Positions 1 to 7,868 are shown, numbered from the stretch's first letter. The stretch is 16,316 bases of DNA from GYS-P2D sp964414425 (GCA_964414425.1 CAYPWL010000057.1:1-16316); one strand, 5' to 3'. Numbers and translations are program-made. The notes: generated by a model not told the origin, from the sequence alone.

Positions 1-9
1 AGCACAATC

Positions 10-49
10 TTAATTAAATAATGACTAAATCATATTTCGATTTAATTAA
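10..49. repeat. AT-rich inverted repeat at the decarboxylase breakpoint
   Basis: Two perfect 10-base arms, TTAATTAAAT (10-19) and ATTTAATTAA (40-49), flank a 20-base loop that itself holds a small ATGA/TCAT pairing. The right arm ends about three bases before recognisable arginine decarboxylase coding sequence begins. All three forward frames are closed in this stretch. It could be the edge of an inserted or rearranged segment, or a chance feature of AT-rich DNA; arms made only of A and T are weak evidence. Confidence 0.5.
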
Positions 50-91
50 TCAGAGACTTCGTCTTCTTTTGACATTGATCTCATATTTAGA

Positions 92-1156
92 TTGCACGAC
101 CAAGGGCTGATCAATACAAGTACAATCTTAGTACACAACGGATATAAAACTGAGGAGTATCTCCAGAAGATCGTGAAACTCAACGAGATGGGCTTCAAGA
201 ACTCCATATTGATCTTAGACTCCAAAAGTGAAATACAACGAGTTAAGAAATATGCTTCCAACTACGATGGGAAGCTCAAGATTGGGATCAGAATAGCTAT
301 TGATGAAGAGCCTCAGTCGGCATACTATACCTCTCGATTAGGTATCAGGCCGTCGGAGATTATCGATTTTTACAAAGAACAGATAGCGGGAGACGACAAT
401 CTCTCATTAAAAATGGTGCACTTCTTCATAGATTCTGGCATCAAAGACAGTGTGTATTACTGGGGAGAATTTCATAAAGCAATGAAGCTCTTTGTAGAGT
501 TGAAGACCCTCTGTCCGAGTATCCGAGCGCTTAACTTAGGAGGCGGATTCCCAATACGCAACAATCTGGGTTTTGAATACGATTATGAGTACATGATCAA
601 TGAGATCGTCTCAAATATCAAGGAGGCATGTACTGAAGCTCAGATAGCAGAACCAGATATATTCACGGAGTTTGGGAAATATACTGTCGGAGAAAGTGGT
701 GCGATTATATTTTCAGTATTGGAACAAAAGCAGCAGAATGACCGAGAGGTCTGGTATATGGTAGACAACAGTCTGATGAATACCATCCCCGATGCTTGGT
801 CCATACTGGAGAAATTTATCCTGCTCCCCATCAATAAGTGGAATAATGAATATACCAAGGTGAATATTGGTGGTATCAGCTGTGATCATTCTGATTACTA
901 TAACTCTGAGGATTTTAATCAGCAGCTCTTCTTGCCACAAGTAAGTGATGAAGACATCGAGCCACTATATGTGGGGTTCTTTCACACAGGAGCTTACCAA
1001 GATGCCATCAGTGGCTATGGCGGCATCAAGCATTGTCTGATCCCAGCGCCTAAGCTGATCATTTTAGATCGCGACGAGAAAGGAAATATCATTGACACGC
1101 TCTATCGTCAAGAACAGACTGTAGACGAAATGTTACACATATTAGGATACAACTGA
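92..1156 (+). pseudogene. speA: 5'-truncated arginine decarboxylase (SpeA-like, fold III PLP enzyme)
   Basis: The family decarboxylates arginine to agmatine, the first step of the agmatine route to putrescine. Seen here, numbering from the TTG at 92: the glycine loop GGGFP (150-154), EFGKYTVGESG (193-203), the catalytic-Cys region SCDHSDYY (263-270) and GAYQ (300-303), ending in a family-type ILGYN C-terminus. In-frame homology continues upstream of 92 as ETSSSFDID (from 53), but a TAA at 47-49 closes the frame and nothing similar is open in 1-49. Bacteroidota homologues are roughly 460-470 residues as I recall them, so about 110 N-terminal residues are absent, including the lysine that forms the Schiff base with PLP, which lies shortly before the ETSS segment. 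The TTG at 92 has no clear ribosome binding site. The rest of the frame is intact, so loss seems recent, or the fragment keeps another role. An assembly error is also possible. Confidence 0.72.
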
Positions 1157-2031
1157 TGGCTCAAGAGTTTAAGACATTTGGTGGGACGGATATAAAGTAT
1201 GCAGATGCAAAAACTGCTAACATATTGCTTCAGTCCATACCATATGATGGCACCAGCACTTGGGGCAAGGGAGCAGATAGAGGCTTTGCAGCATTCATGG
1301 AGGCTGCAGAAAACATGGAGCTCTACGACATAGAGACTGACTCAGAAGTTTATCAAGAAGGCATACATGTTCTCCCAGAGCTTACTGGCTTCACAAGTCC
1401 AGAGGAGATTTATCGTGCAGTGTATCAACGGACAAAGCAATTATTAGAGCAGCAGAAGTTTTTGACCTTTTTCGGGGGTGAGCATTCTATTAGCATCGGA
1501 GTTATAGACGCTTATTGTGATGCTTATCCTGACATAACCATCCTACAGATAGATGCGCATGCGGATCTCAGACCGGCTTATGATGGATCTGAGTTTAATC
1601 ACGCCTGCGCACTCTATAGAGCGTCTAAGCGAGCAAACCTATTACAAGTGGGTATCCGAAGTATGGATATTACTGAGAAACCCCACATGAATGTGGATCA
1701 AGTCTACTTCGCACATGACATCCGGGAGGTATCAGATTGGATGTCCCGGGCAATTGGGCAGATGACAGATCAGGTGTATATCACTTTTGATCTGGACGCT
1801 TTAGATCCGTCGATTATGCCATCTACGGGAACCCCAGAACCTGGAGGATTGGACTGGTATACGACTATTGAGTTCTTGAGACGAGTATTCGAGGGCAAGG
1901 AGGTTGTAGGCTTTGATATCGTAGAGTTGGCCCCGATTGAGAACCTTCGTGCACCTCAATTTTTAGCTGCAAAGCTGTACTATAAAATGTTGAGCTATAA
2001 ATTTCACAACAGATCAGAACAGACAACTTAA
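1156..2031 (+). CDS. speB: agmatinase (ureohydrolase family)
   Basis: Hydrolyses agmatine to putrescine and urea in the cytoplasm. The 291-residue length is normal for the arginase/agmatinase family. The binuclear manganese ligands are all visible: H110 in FGGEH, D133/H135/D137 in DAHAD, and D212/D214 in DLDALDPS; E257 in DIVELAP also fits. The segment FNHACALYR (147-155) is agmatinase-like rather than arginase-like. The ATG shares one base with the decarboxylase stop (TGATG), so the two are translationally coupled and belong to one operon, and the next gene starts four bases after the TAA. A sister activity such as guanidinobutyrase cannot be excluded from motifs alone, but the decarboxylase neighbour favours agmatine. 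Confidence 0.9.
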   Translation: MAQEFKTFGGTDIKYADAKTANILLQSIPYDGTSTWGKGADRGFAAFMEAAENMELYDIETDSEVYQEGIHVLPELTGFTSPEEIYRAVYQRTKQLLEQQKFLTFFGGEHSISIGVIDAYCDAYPDITILQIDAHADLRPAYDGSEFNHACALYRASKRANLLQVGIRSMDITEKPHMNVDQVYFAHDIREVSDWMSRAIGQMTDQVYITFDLDALDPSIMPSTGTPEPGGLDWYTTIEFLRRVFEGKEVVGFDIVELAPIENLRAPQFLAAKLYYKMLSYKFHNRSEQTT

Positions 2032-2035
2032 GATC

Positions 2036-3010
2036 ATGCAAAGAGGACCGATTTCTCAGTTTATTACGACTCATTATAAGCATTTCAATGCAGCCTCATT
2101 AGTGGATGCTGCGGTAGGCTATGAGCGTCAGATAGACCAAGGGCACAAGATGATGATTACGATGGCTGGTGCTATGAGCACGGCCGAACTGGGGAAGTCA
2201 CTCGCAGAGATGATACGCCAGGATAAAGTCCATATCATCACTTGTACGGGTGCAAACTTAGAGGAAGATGTATTCAACCTGGTGGCGCACAATCACTATA
2301 AGCGGATACCTAATTATAGAGACCTCTCTCCACAAGAAGAGAAAGACCTACTGGATCAACATTACAATAGAGTAACAGACACTTGTATACCCGAAGCTGA
2401 GGCCATGAGGAAAATAGAGCATCACTTATATGAAGTGTGGAAAGCCGCAGATGAAGCTGGAGAGAGCTACTTCCCGCATCAATATTTCTACAAGATACTT
2501 ACGAGTGGTGTGTTAGAAGACGATTACCAGATAGATCCTAAGGATAGTTGGCTGTTAGCAGCGGCAGAGAAGAACCTTCCGATCGTAGTGCCAGGATGGG
2601 AGGATTCGACCTGTGGTAACTTCTTCGCTTCGTACTGTATACAGCGAGAACTATTACCAGGAACGATGAAATCTGGCATACAGTATATGATGTACCTGGC
2701 TAAATGGTATGAGGCACAGGCGGGTGATGTGGGCGTCGGATTTTTTCAGATAGGAGGGGGCATCGCTGGTGACTTCCCCATATGTGTTGTACCGATGTTG
2801 CACCAAGATCTTGAGCAGGACAATATCCCGATGTGGTCCTATTTCTGCCAGATCAGCGATAGTACCACCAGTTATGGATCTTACTCTGGGGCCGTACCAA
2901 ATGAAAAAATTACGTGGGGGAAACTACTCCCTGAAACTCCTAAATATATTATCGAATCTGATGCAACCATAGTGGCTCCATTAGTATTTGCTTATGTACT
3001 AAAATGGTAG
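2036..3010 (+). CDS. deoxyhypusine synthase-family protein (bacterial polyamine enzyme)
   Basis: The 324-residue protein resembles deoxyhypusine synthase along its length. Visible motifs are the NAD-site strand ending TGANLEED (71-78, matching TAGGVEED of eukaryotic DHS) and the catalytic-lysine motif ITWGK with K296, followed by the conserved tail ESDATIVAPLVFA. In eukaryotes and archaea DHS transfers the aminobutyl group of spermidine to a lysine of eIF5A through an enzyme-imine intermediate. Bacteria have EF-P and no eIF5A, so bacterial relatives are thought to use a small amine as acceptor, for example making homospermidine or a related polyamine. Its position four bases after agmatinase supports a putrescine- or agmatine-linked reaction. 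The exact donor and acceptor cannot be read from sequence. ATG 2036 is the first start after the agmatinase stop. Confidence 0.85.
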   Translation: MQRGPISQFITTHYKHFNAASLVDAAVGYERQIDQGHKMMITMAGAMSTAELGKSLAEMIRQDKVHIITCTGANLEEDVFNLVAHNHYKRIPNYRDLSPQEEKDLLDQHYNRVTDTCIPEAEAMRKIEHHLYEVWKAADEAGESYFPHQYFYKILTSGVLEDDYQIDPKDSWLLAAAEKNLPIVVPGWEDSTCGNFFASYCIQRELLPGTMKSGIQYMMYLAKWYEAQAGDVGVGFFQIGGGIAGDFPICVVPMLHQDLEQDNIPMWSYFCQISDSTTSYGSYSGAVPNEKITWGKLLPETPKYIIESDATIVAPLVFAYVLKW

Positions 3011-3069
3011 CAATAGGATCTGTGGGTTGCAATTTTAATGTATAGATGAACATTACTAAGTAACTAACT

Positions 3070-3378
3070 ATGAACACTAAACCGAGAGTCGTAAAAGACT
3101 ACGAGAAGCTTAGCGAGGAAATTCTTAATAGTCTTAAGTTGGAATATCCTCGTGGATTTGAAAAGCATCTCATTAGATTTAAAAACAAGGAAGGCAAATA
3201 TGTCAGTGCCTTGCCTTATGAAACAGAAGATCGCTATTACCTAATCCGGATGACGCTGACTCAGGCGCAAGAAATCATTGAAGAGGATGATGACTATGAT
3301 GAGGATGGAAATCTGAGTGACTCAGCGACAGAACGATTAGAAGACTTGAACGAAATGCCAGACGACTCAGAAGAGTAG
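3070..3378 (+). CDS. small acidic conserved Bacteroidota protein, function unknown
   Basis: A 102-residue soluble protein without signal peptide or membrane segment. The first 75 residues look folded, with alternating motifs such as PRVVKDYEKL, KNKEGKYVSALPYETEDRYY and RMTLTQAQEI. The last 30 residues are very acidic (EEDDDYDEDG, then DLNEMPDDSEE). I recall similar short proteins with the pattern 'VKDYEKL...F.NKEGK.V.ALP.ETED.YY' and an acidic tail in other Bacteroidota, but I cannot name a family. It starts 59 bases after the DHS-like gene on the same strand and converges on ruvB, so it may be transcribed with the polyamine cluster or separately. An acidic tail could mean a partner of a basic or nucleic-acid-binding protein; that is speculation. 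Confidence 0.7.
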   Translation: MNTKPRVVKDYEKLSEEILNSLKLEYPRGFEKHLIRFKNKEGKYVSALPYETEDRYYLIRMTLTQAQEIIEEDDDYDEDGNLSDSATERLEDLNEMPDDSEE

Positions 3379-3437
3379 TTTCCAGAGTTCATGTTGGAGA
3401 TAGGTGCGGTTGTAAGTTTTTTAGCTCTGCACCAAAT

Positions 3438-4460
3438 CTAAAACAAGGTACCTTCTCTGGTCGGCGGCACTATATTAATATGCTTGTATGCTTTGTCTGT
3501 TGCGATACGCCCACGCTGTGTACGTTGTATAAATCCCTCCATGATTAAGAAGGGCTCATAGACTTCTTCTATGGTGCCTGACTCTTCGGCTACAGCTGTT
3601 GCTAATGTTCCTAATCCTACAGGTCCTCCTTTGAACTTTTCGATCAGTGTGTGCAGGATACGGTTATCCATCTCATCGAGACCGAGCTCATCAACATCGA
3701 GTGCCTCGAGAGCGACTCGTGATATATCCAGATCTATTGTACCATCACCTTTTACTTGTGCAAAGTCTCGTACTCTACGCAGTAGTGAGTTGGCGATACG
3801 TGGCGTGCCTCGACTACGTCGAGCGATCTCCGTAGCTCCAGTATCTGTGATAGCTATATTCATTAAACCTGCACTCCGCTTTACGATCTTATTGAGCGTT
3901 GCTACATTATAATAATCTAAATGACAGGTTATGCCAAAACGTGCCCTGAGCGGCGGCGTCAAGAGACCCATCCGAGTCGTGGCGCCTATCAGTGTGAACG
4001 GGGCTATGTTCAGCTGTATACTGCGGGCATTGGGTCCAGAATCGATCATGATATCTATCCTGAAGTCCTCCATAGCTGAGTAGAGATACTCTTCTACGAT
4101 GTGGTTCAGTCGGTGTATCTCATCGATGAACAGCACGTCACCTTCTTGAAGGTTAGTCAAGAGTCCTGCAAGATCTCCGGGCTTCTCCAGCACCGGTCCC
4201 GAGGTTAGCTTCAGGTCAGAGCTCATCTCGTTAGCGATGATATGTGATAGGGTAGTTTTACCCAATCCTGGAGGGCCATGTAATAAGACGTGATCGAGCG
4301 CCTCGGATCTCATAGTCGCCGCCTGAATGAATATACTCAGATTATCAGTGATCTTCTGCTGACCGCTGAAGTCTCCCAACATTTTTGGACGCAATGCTTT
4401 TTCGAGCTTTTTGTCGTCACTGGTCAGAGATTCTACAGAAGGATCTAAATGTTCGTTCAC
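3438..4460 (-). CDS. ruvB: Holliday junction branch migration ATPase RuvB
   Basis: Hexameric AAA+ motor that, with RuvA, drives branch migration of Holliday junctions during recombinational repair. The 340-residue protein has Walker A GPPGLGKT (62-69), Walker B with DEIH (113-116), the RuvB-typical SGPNARS and GATTRMGLLTPPLRARFG (159-176, with the sensor and arginine-finger region), and the C-terminal winged-helix segment GPVGLGTLA...RTQRGR. The start codon is GTG at 4460; translation from it gives MNEHLDP, matching the usual N-terminus of Bacteroidota RuvB, so the GTG is preferred over any internal start. The gene stands alone, convergent with the small acidic gene and divergent from icd. 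A candidate promoter lies about 20 bases upstream. Confidence 0.97.
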   Translation of the reverse strand: MNEHLDPSVESLTSDDKKLEKALRPKMLGDFSGQQKITDNLSIFIQAATMRSEALDHVLLHGPPGLGKTTLSHIIANEMSSDLKLTSGPVLEKPGDLAGLLTNLQEGDVLFIDEIHRLNHIVEEYLYSAMEDFRIDIMIDSGPNARSIQLNIAPFTLIGATTRMGLLTPPLRARFGITCHLDYYNVATLNKIVKRSAGLMNIAITDTGATEIARRSRGTPRIANSLLRRVRDFAQVKGDGTIDLDISRVALEALDVDELGLDEMDNRILHTLIEKFKGGPVGLGTLATAVAEESGTIEEVYEPFLIMEGFIQRTQRGRIATDKAYKHINIVPPTREGTLF

Positions 4461-4487
4461 TACTTATATGGTATTAATTGCGCTATG

Positions 4488-4495
4488 CAAATGTA
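4488..4495 (-). promoter_or_regulatory. candidate minus-7 element of ruvB promoter
   Basis: On the minus strand this reads TACATTTG, an exact match to the Bacteroidota TAnnTTTG element. Transcription would start around 4480, giving a leader of about 20 bases before the GTG at 4460. The upstream TTTG element about 19 bases further is not clear. Confidence 0.5.
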
Positions 4496-4518
4496 CCTTA
4501 ATCGTGGTAGAGTTAAGG
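4496..4518. promoter_or_regulatory. CCTTAA-N11-TTAAGG dyad in the ruvB promoter
   Basis: Perfect 6-base arms, CCTTAA (4496-4501) and TTAAGG (4513-4518), lie directly against the minus-7 match of ruvB and so would occupy the space between the two promoter elements. That is a typical place for a dimeric repressor site. No regulator is known for it; a DNA-damage regulator is one guess. Confidence 0.35.
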
Positions 4519-4592
4519 ACTTAATATGTGTAAGAAACTACAATTACTCGCTTGTAGATTGACCTTAATGAGATTATAAGCTTCACATTTTA

Positions 4593-4600
4593 TACTTTTG
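4593..4600 (+). promoter_or_regulatory. candidate minus-7 element of icd promoter
   Basis: TACTTTTG matches the TAnnTTTG consensus exactly. A start near 4605 would give a leader of almost 100 bases before the icd ATG at 4703. No good TTTG-like minus-33 element sits at the usual distance. Confidence 0.5.
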
Positions 4601-4614
4601 CGCCTGTTTTGGAC

Positions 4615-4674
4615 GAAGGATGAACAATCTAATCGTCCTTCTTAATGTTCTCAACAGAGAGAATCGAAACATTA
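4615..4674 (+). promoter_or_regulatory. structured 5' leader of icd
   Basis: Two consecutive stem-loops can be drawn between the putative promoter and the icd start. The first pairs GAAGGATGA (4615-4623) with TCGTCCTTC (4633-4641): nine pairs including one G-T wobble, nine-base loop. The second pairs TAATGTT (4643-4649) with AACATTA (4668-4674), with further TTCTC/GAGAA pairing inside. Neither is followed by a T-run, so they are not intrinsic terminators. Function is unknown; mRNA stability or control of icd translation are possibilities. Confidence 0.35.
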
Positions 4675-4702
4675 ACTTATAACTACAAATAATTCAATAT
4701 TT

Positions 4703-5926
4703 ATGAGTGGCGCTAAAATAACCCTTTCGAAACGCGGCAAATTGCAAGTTCCTGACAATCCAATCATCCCATTTATTGAGGGAGATGGTATCGGTCCAGA
4801 TATATGGGCAGCTGCACAAAAAGTACTTGATGCAGCAGTAGAGAAAGCTTACAACGGAGCTAAGCAGATCCACTGGCATGAAGTGTATGCCGGAGAGAAA
4901 GCAAATGCAAAGAAAGGAGAGTGGTTACCACAAGAAACTACCGATACTATAGCTGAGCATTTAGTAGCCATTAAAGGACCATTAACGACGCCCGTCGGTG
5001 GTGGATTTAGATCACTCAATGTAGCGATCAGACAGATATTAGATTTATATGCTTGTGTGAGACCAGTTAAGTGGTACCGAGGTGTTCCTTCGCCAGTTAA
5101 GAAACCAGGATTGGTTGATATGGTCATCTATAGAGAGAATACAGAAGATATCTATGCTGGTATCGAGTATCTACACGGCACCGAGGAAAATGATAAAGTG
5201 AAAAAATTCCTCATCGATGAGATGGGAGTGACTGGTATTAGATTCCCTGATACAGCATCATTAGGTGTTAAGCCGGTATCTGTAGAAGGTACAGAGAGAT
5301 TGGTACGTGCTGCTATTAAGCATGCCATAGATAATAAGAGAAAGTCCGTAACTCTTGTACATAAGGGTAACATCATGAAGTTTACCGAGGGCAAATTCAA
5401 AGAGTGGGGTTACGATATCGCTAAGAGAGAGTTTGACGCTAAAGATTTAGATGGCGGACCTTGGCAAGTAATCGATCATAAAGGGCGTGAGATCATCGTT
5501 AAGGATGTTATCGCTGATGCATTCTTACAGCAAATCTTACTACGTCCAGCAGAGTATGACGTGATAGCTACATTAAACTTAAATGGTGACTACGTTTCTG
5601 ATGCCTTGGCAGCAATCGTAGGAGGTATCGGTATTGCACCAGGTGCCAACATCAATTACGAGACAGGTATCGCAGTATTTGAGGCGACTCACGGAACAGC
5701 ACCTAAGTATGCTGGCCAGGACAAAGTAAACCCGAGTTCTGTCATCCTCTCTGGTGTGATGATGCTCCAGTACATGGGATGGAAGAAAGCAGGTATCCTA
5801 ATCGAAAAAGGTATCAAAGGAGCTATCAAGCAGAAGACAGTAACTTATGATTTCGAGAGATTGATGAAAGGAGCTACTAAACTGAAGTGTTCAGAGTTTG
5901 GCGATGCGATCATCGCTAATATGTAA
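4703..5926 (+). CDS. icd: isocitrate dehydrogenase, NADP-dependent, type I
   Basis: Oxidative decarboxylation of isocitrate to 2-oxoglutarate in the TCA cycle. The 407-residue protein follows E. coli Icd closely. Substrate-site residues S104, N106, R110, R120, R144, Y151 and K221 correspond to E. coli S113, N115, R119, R129, R153, Y160 and K230; metal ligands D296 and D300 correspond to D307 and D311. K335-Y336 in GTAPKYAG correspond to K344-Y345, which set NADP preference. S104 is the position that AceK phosphorylates in enterics; no aceK is in this window. The ATG at 4703 is preceded by an AT-rich leader without Shine-Dalgarno, common in this phylum. It is a single-gene unit with its own promoter candidate and a terminator 23 bases after the stop. 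Confidence 0.97.
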   Translation: MSGAKITLSKRGKLQVPDNPIIPFIEGDGIGPDIWAAAQKVLDAAVEKAYNGAKQIHWHEVYAGEKANAKKGEWLPQETTDTIAEHLVAIKGPLTTPVGGGFRSLNVAIRQILDLYACVRPVKWYRGVPSPVKKPGLVDMVIYRENTEDIYAGIEYLHGTEENDKVKKFLIDEMGVTGIRFPDTASLGVKPVSVEGTERLVRAAIKHAIDNKRKSVTLVHKGNIMKFTEGKFKEWGYDIAKREFDAKDLDGGPWQVIDHKGREIIVKDVIADAFLQQILLRPAEYDVIATLNLNGDYVSDALAAIVGGIGIAPGANINYETGIAVFEATHGTAPKYAGQDKVNPSSVILSGVMMLQYMGWKKAGILIEKGIKGAIKQKTVTYDFERLMKGATKLKCSEFGDAIIANM

Positions 5927-5948
5927 TCCTACTTAGAACAAAATATTG

Positions 5949-5984
5949 AGCCGATGTGATTGTATGATTGCATCGGCTTTTTTT
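5949..5984 (+). terminator. intrinsic terminator of icd
   Basis: The arms AGCCGATG (5949-5956) and CATCGGCT (5971-5978) form an 8-pair GC-containing stem, and seven T residues follow directly (5978-5984). The polarity fits icd only; on the minus strand no T-run follows, so the converging glycosyltransferase gene would not use it efficiently. Confidence 0.85.
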
Positions 5985-5993
5985 ATGATTGTA

Positions 5994-6686
5994 TCAACCT
6001 AAGAGACCTTTATACCAGACCTGTAGTTTATGCGGAGAGATACCCAGACGATAGGCAAAATAGACAACGGTATTGGCAAAGTTAACTCGTAACCAAGACC
6101 GATCCTCATACTTGCGAGCAGATACAGTAAGCGGTTTATCTATGATAGTAATCTTGACGCCATTCTTTTTTAGGCGATCATATAGTTCAAAATCCTCCAT
6201 AATAGGATAGTCATTATTAAAACCGCCTAATGATGAAAATAGGGAAGCTTTAATAAATAGACATTGATCACCGCCCCCTGTAAAGATTCCTCGGAATTTG
6301 GTACACCAAGAGTTAAATCGCAATAATAAACTACTACGATCAAATTTATAGGAGAAATAACCAGCCTGGATCTGATTAGATAATGATTCAGAAATATACT
6401 GGCAAATCTCTGTAGGAGGACGTACATCCGCATGCATAAATATAAGCACCTCTCCATGTGCTATAGCCGCTCCTTCATTCATCTGTCGACTTCGACCGAT
6501 TTGTGATGATCGATGATATCGTACCTGATGGCCTTTGCACAAGCGCTCCATATCATCCATAGATGAAGGAGCATCTACGATGATAATCTCTACCACATCA
6601 CAATCACAAAATCCGGTTAATCGAGGGAGTAAATCCTTCAGATTATGCTCTTCGTTAAGTGTTGGGATTATAATCGAATATCGCAA
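5994..6686 (-). CDS. family 2 glycosyltransferase, TIGR04283-type
   Basis: A 230-residue GT-A fold transferase of the group known as TIGR04283 (rSAM/selenodomain-associated transferase 2). Seen: SIIIPTLNEE at the N-terminus, D38 in IIIVDAP, GRSRQMNEGAA (64-73), the HAD motif (85-87) in the place of the metal-binding DxD, GGGDQ (137-141) with MED (163-165) near the catalytic base, and the typical LGISPHKLQVWY C-terminus. There is no transmembrane segment. The substrate is unknown; members are often linked to cell-surface or modified-metabolite pathways. The start must be TTG at 6686: no ATG or GTG lies between it and the in-frame stop upstream, and TTG gives the expected first beta strand. It follows the outer-membrane protein gene on the same strand after about 108 bases, so cotranscription is possible. 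Confidence 0.88.
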   Translation of the reverse strand: MRYSIIIPTLNEEHNLKDLLPRLTGFCDCDVVEIIIVDAPSSMDDMERLCKGHQVRYHRSSQIGRSRQMNEGAAIAHGEVLIFMHADVRPPTEICQYISESLSNQIQAGYFSYKFDRSSLLLRFNSWCTKFRGIFTGGGDQCLFIKASLFSSLGGFNNDYPIMEDFELYDRLKKNGVKITIIDKPLTVSARKYEDRSWLRVNFANTVVYFAYRLGISPHKLQVWYKGLLG

Positions 6687-6794
6687 GTAAGTAGTAGTGG
6701 TATTATAATTAAAAAATGTGCAGCCAAATTAAGCAATTATGAGCGTGGCATATTTCATAATTGTAAGCTAAATTTCCTTGGATTCTTGTGACCA

Positions 6795-7868
6795 TCAGAA
6801 AGCTTCATTGACAGTAAGGTAGATATTAGACTGCCCCTCACCGAATCCCCAGTCCAATCTAAATCGAGTATGTCGCTCACGGTCTATTTCATAACGTACT
6901 CCTAATCCGTAAGCTATCTTAGCATTGCCGCTATAGCTCTGCTGTGCCTCTCGAAGCCATGAGGATGAGATGAATGCAGCACCAATCCATCGCCTGGAGA
7001 ATGCATAGCGCAACTCGGTCTGAGCCGTAATTAATCCATGACTGATATATCTGCGATCATCAAATCCTCGACTTATCATCGGCGAGGATACATAGGGTAG
7101 ATCAAAGAAGGGAGCCTCATCAGAAGCCTCAATGAAGCGAACATTGCTACCAATAGTTAGCGCATCGAAAGACTTAAAATATCTGAGATCTACAGAAAAC
7201 TTGTTATAGTCAAATGTAGACACGCCAGAAACGCTCTGTTGATAGACTAACTCTCCGTAGAACCCATCATAAGTCGAGAAGACATTGTCACGGGTATCGA
7301 TGATAGCGATACCATACAGATTGAACTTGGTCCCACCTTGATTGCCGACTATCTCGGTTCTCTCCAGTATGCCTTCGGATTGAACTTCGGTTATGTCAAA
7401 TTGATCAAAATTAAACCCGCCACCAAGAAAAAAGGACTCTCCAATGCGATAGCTATAGTTAAAGTCCACCCGAGGAAAATTGACACTATAGGTCTCCAGA
7501 TCGCTCTGCTGGGAGTCAGGTCCGAGGCCAAAAAAATTATAAAAGAACCGGTAGTATCCCAGTTCCCCTTTGATTCGCCAGGAATTGTTGTTACCATAAA
7601 ACTCATAGGGCACAAAAAATAACCACTGATTACGCAAGGTATAAACGGCACTGACGAGTACTTGTGAGGGTCTGGTATCAGCGGTATATCGTTCATTAAG
7701 GGTGGTGTGGATCCATGTTCCACCAAAGCCTAAACTGGTCTCAGGTAGGAAGAACAGCACCGGAAAAATAACATTTCGACTGCTCGTATCAGCTTGTTCT
7801 GTAGACTGAGCTGATAGAACAACTGATAATAGGACCAACATATAGAGTATACACAAGAACCGCCGCAT
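6795..7868 (-). CDS. BamA/TamA-like outer membrane beta-barrel protein
   Basis: A 357-residue protein with a signal peptide (MRRFLCILY, hydrophobic to residue 18, likely cleavage after SA in VVLSAQS) and then alternating amphipathic strands ending in YLTVNEAF, an aromatic C-terminal residue as in outer-membrane barrels recognised by BamA. Motifs such as SLGFGGTWIHT, GELGYYRFFYNFFGLG and DTRDNVFSTYDGFYGEL match the Bacteroidota group of bacterial surface antigen/Omp85-type barrels that lack POTRA domains. Proposed role: a stand-alone barrel in the outer membrane; the cargo is unknown. ATG 7868 is chosen because it starts a compact signal peptide; the in-frame ATG at 7904 would add a polar 12-residue N-terminus. 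It is divergent from the histidine kinase. Confidence 0.85.
   Translation of the reverse strand: MRRFLCILYMLVLLSVVLSAQSTEQADTSSRNVIFPVLFFLPETSLGFGGTWIHTTLNERYTADTRPSQVLVSAVYTLRNQWLFFVPYEFYGNNNSWRIKGELGYYRFFYNFFGLGPDSQQSDLETYSVNFPRVDFNYSYRIGESFFLGGGFNFDQFDITEVQSEGILERTEIVGNQGGTKFNLYGIAIIDTRDNVFSTYDGFYGELVYQQSVSGVSTFDYNKFSVDLRYFKSFDALTIGSNVRFIEASDEAPFFDLPYVSSPMISRGFDDRRYISHGLITAQTELRYAFSRRWIGAAFISSSWLREAQQSYSGNAKIAYGLGVRYEIDRERHTRFRLDWGFGEGQSNIYLTVNEAF

Noticed and set aside
3403..3433. GGTGC...GCACC hairpin between the acidic gene and ruvB
   Set aside because: Only five pairs around a 21-base loop, and the T-run lies inside the loop rather than after the stem; not a convincing terminator.
7338..7726. 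Open frames on both strands inside the outer-membrane protein gene
   Set aside because: They overlap a well-supported coding sequence in other frames and show no domain features of their own.
5994..7868. Polysaccharide utilisation locus around the propeller kinase
   Set aside because: No SusC/SusD-like genes or carbohydrate-active hydrolases are present; a single glycosyltransferase and a barrel protein do not make such a locus.
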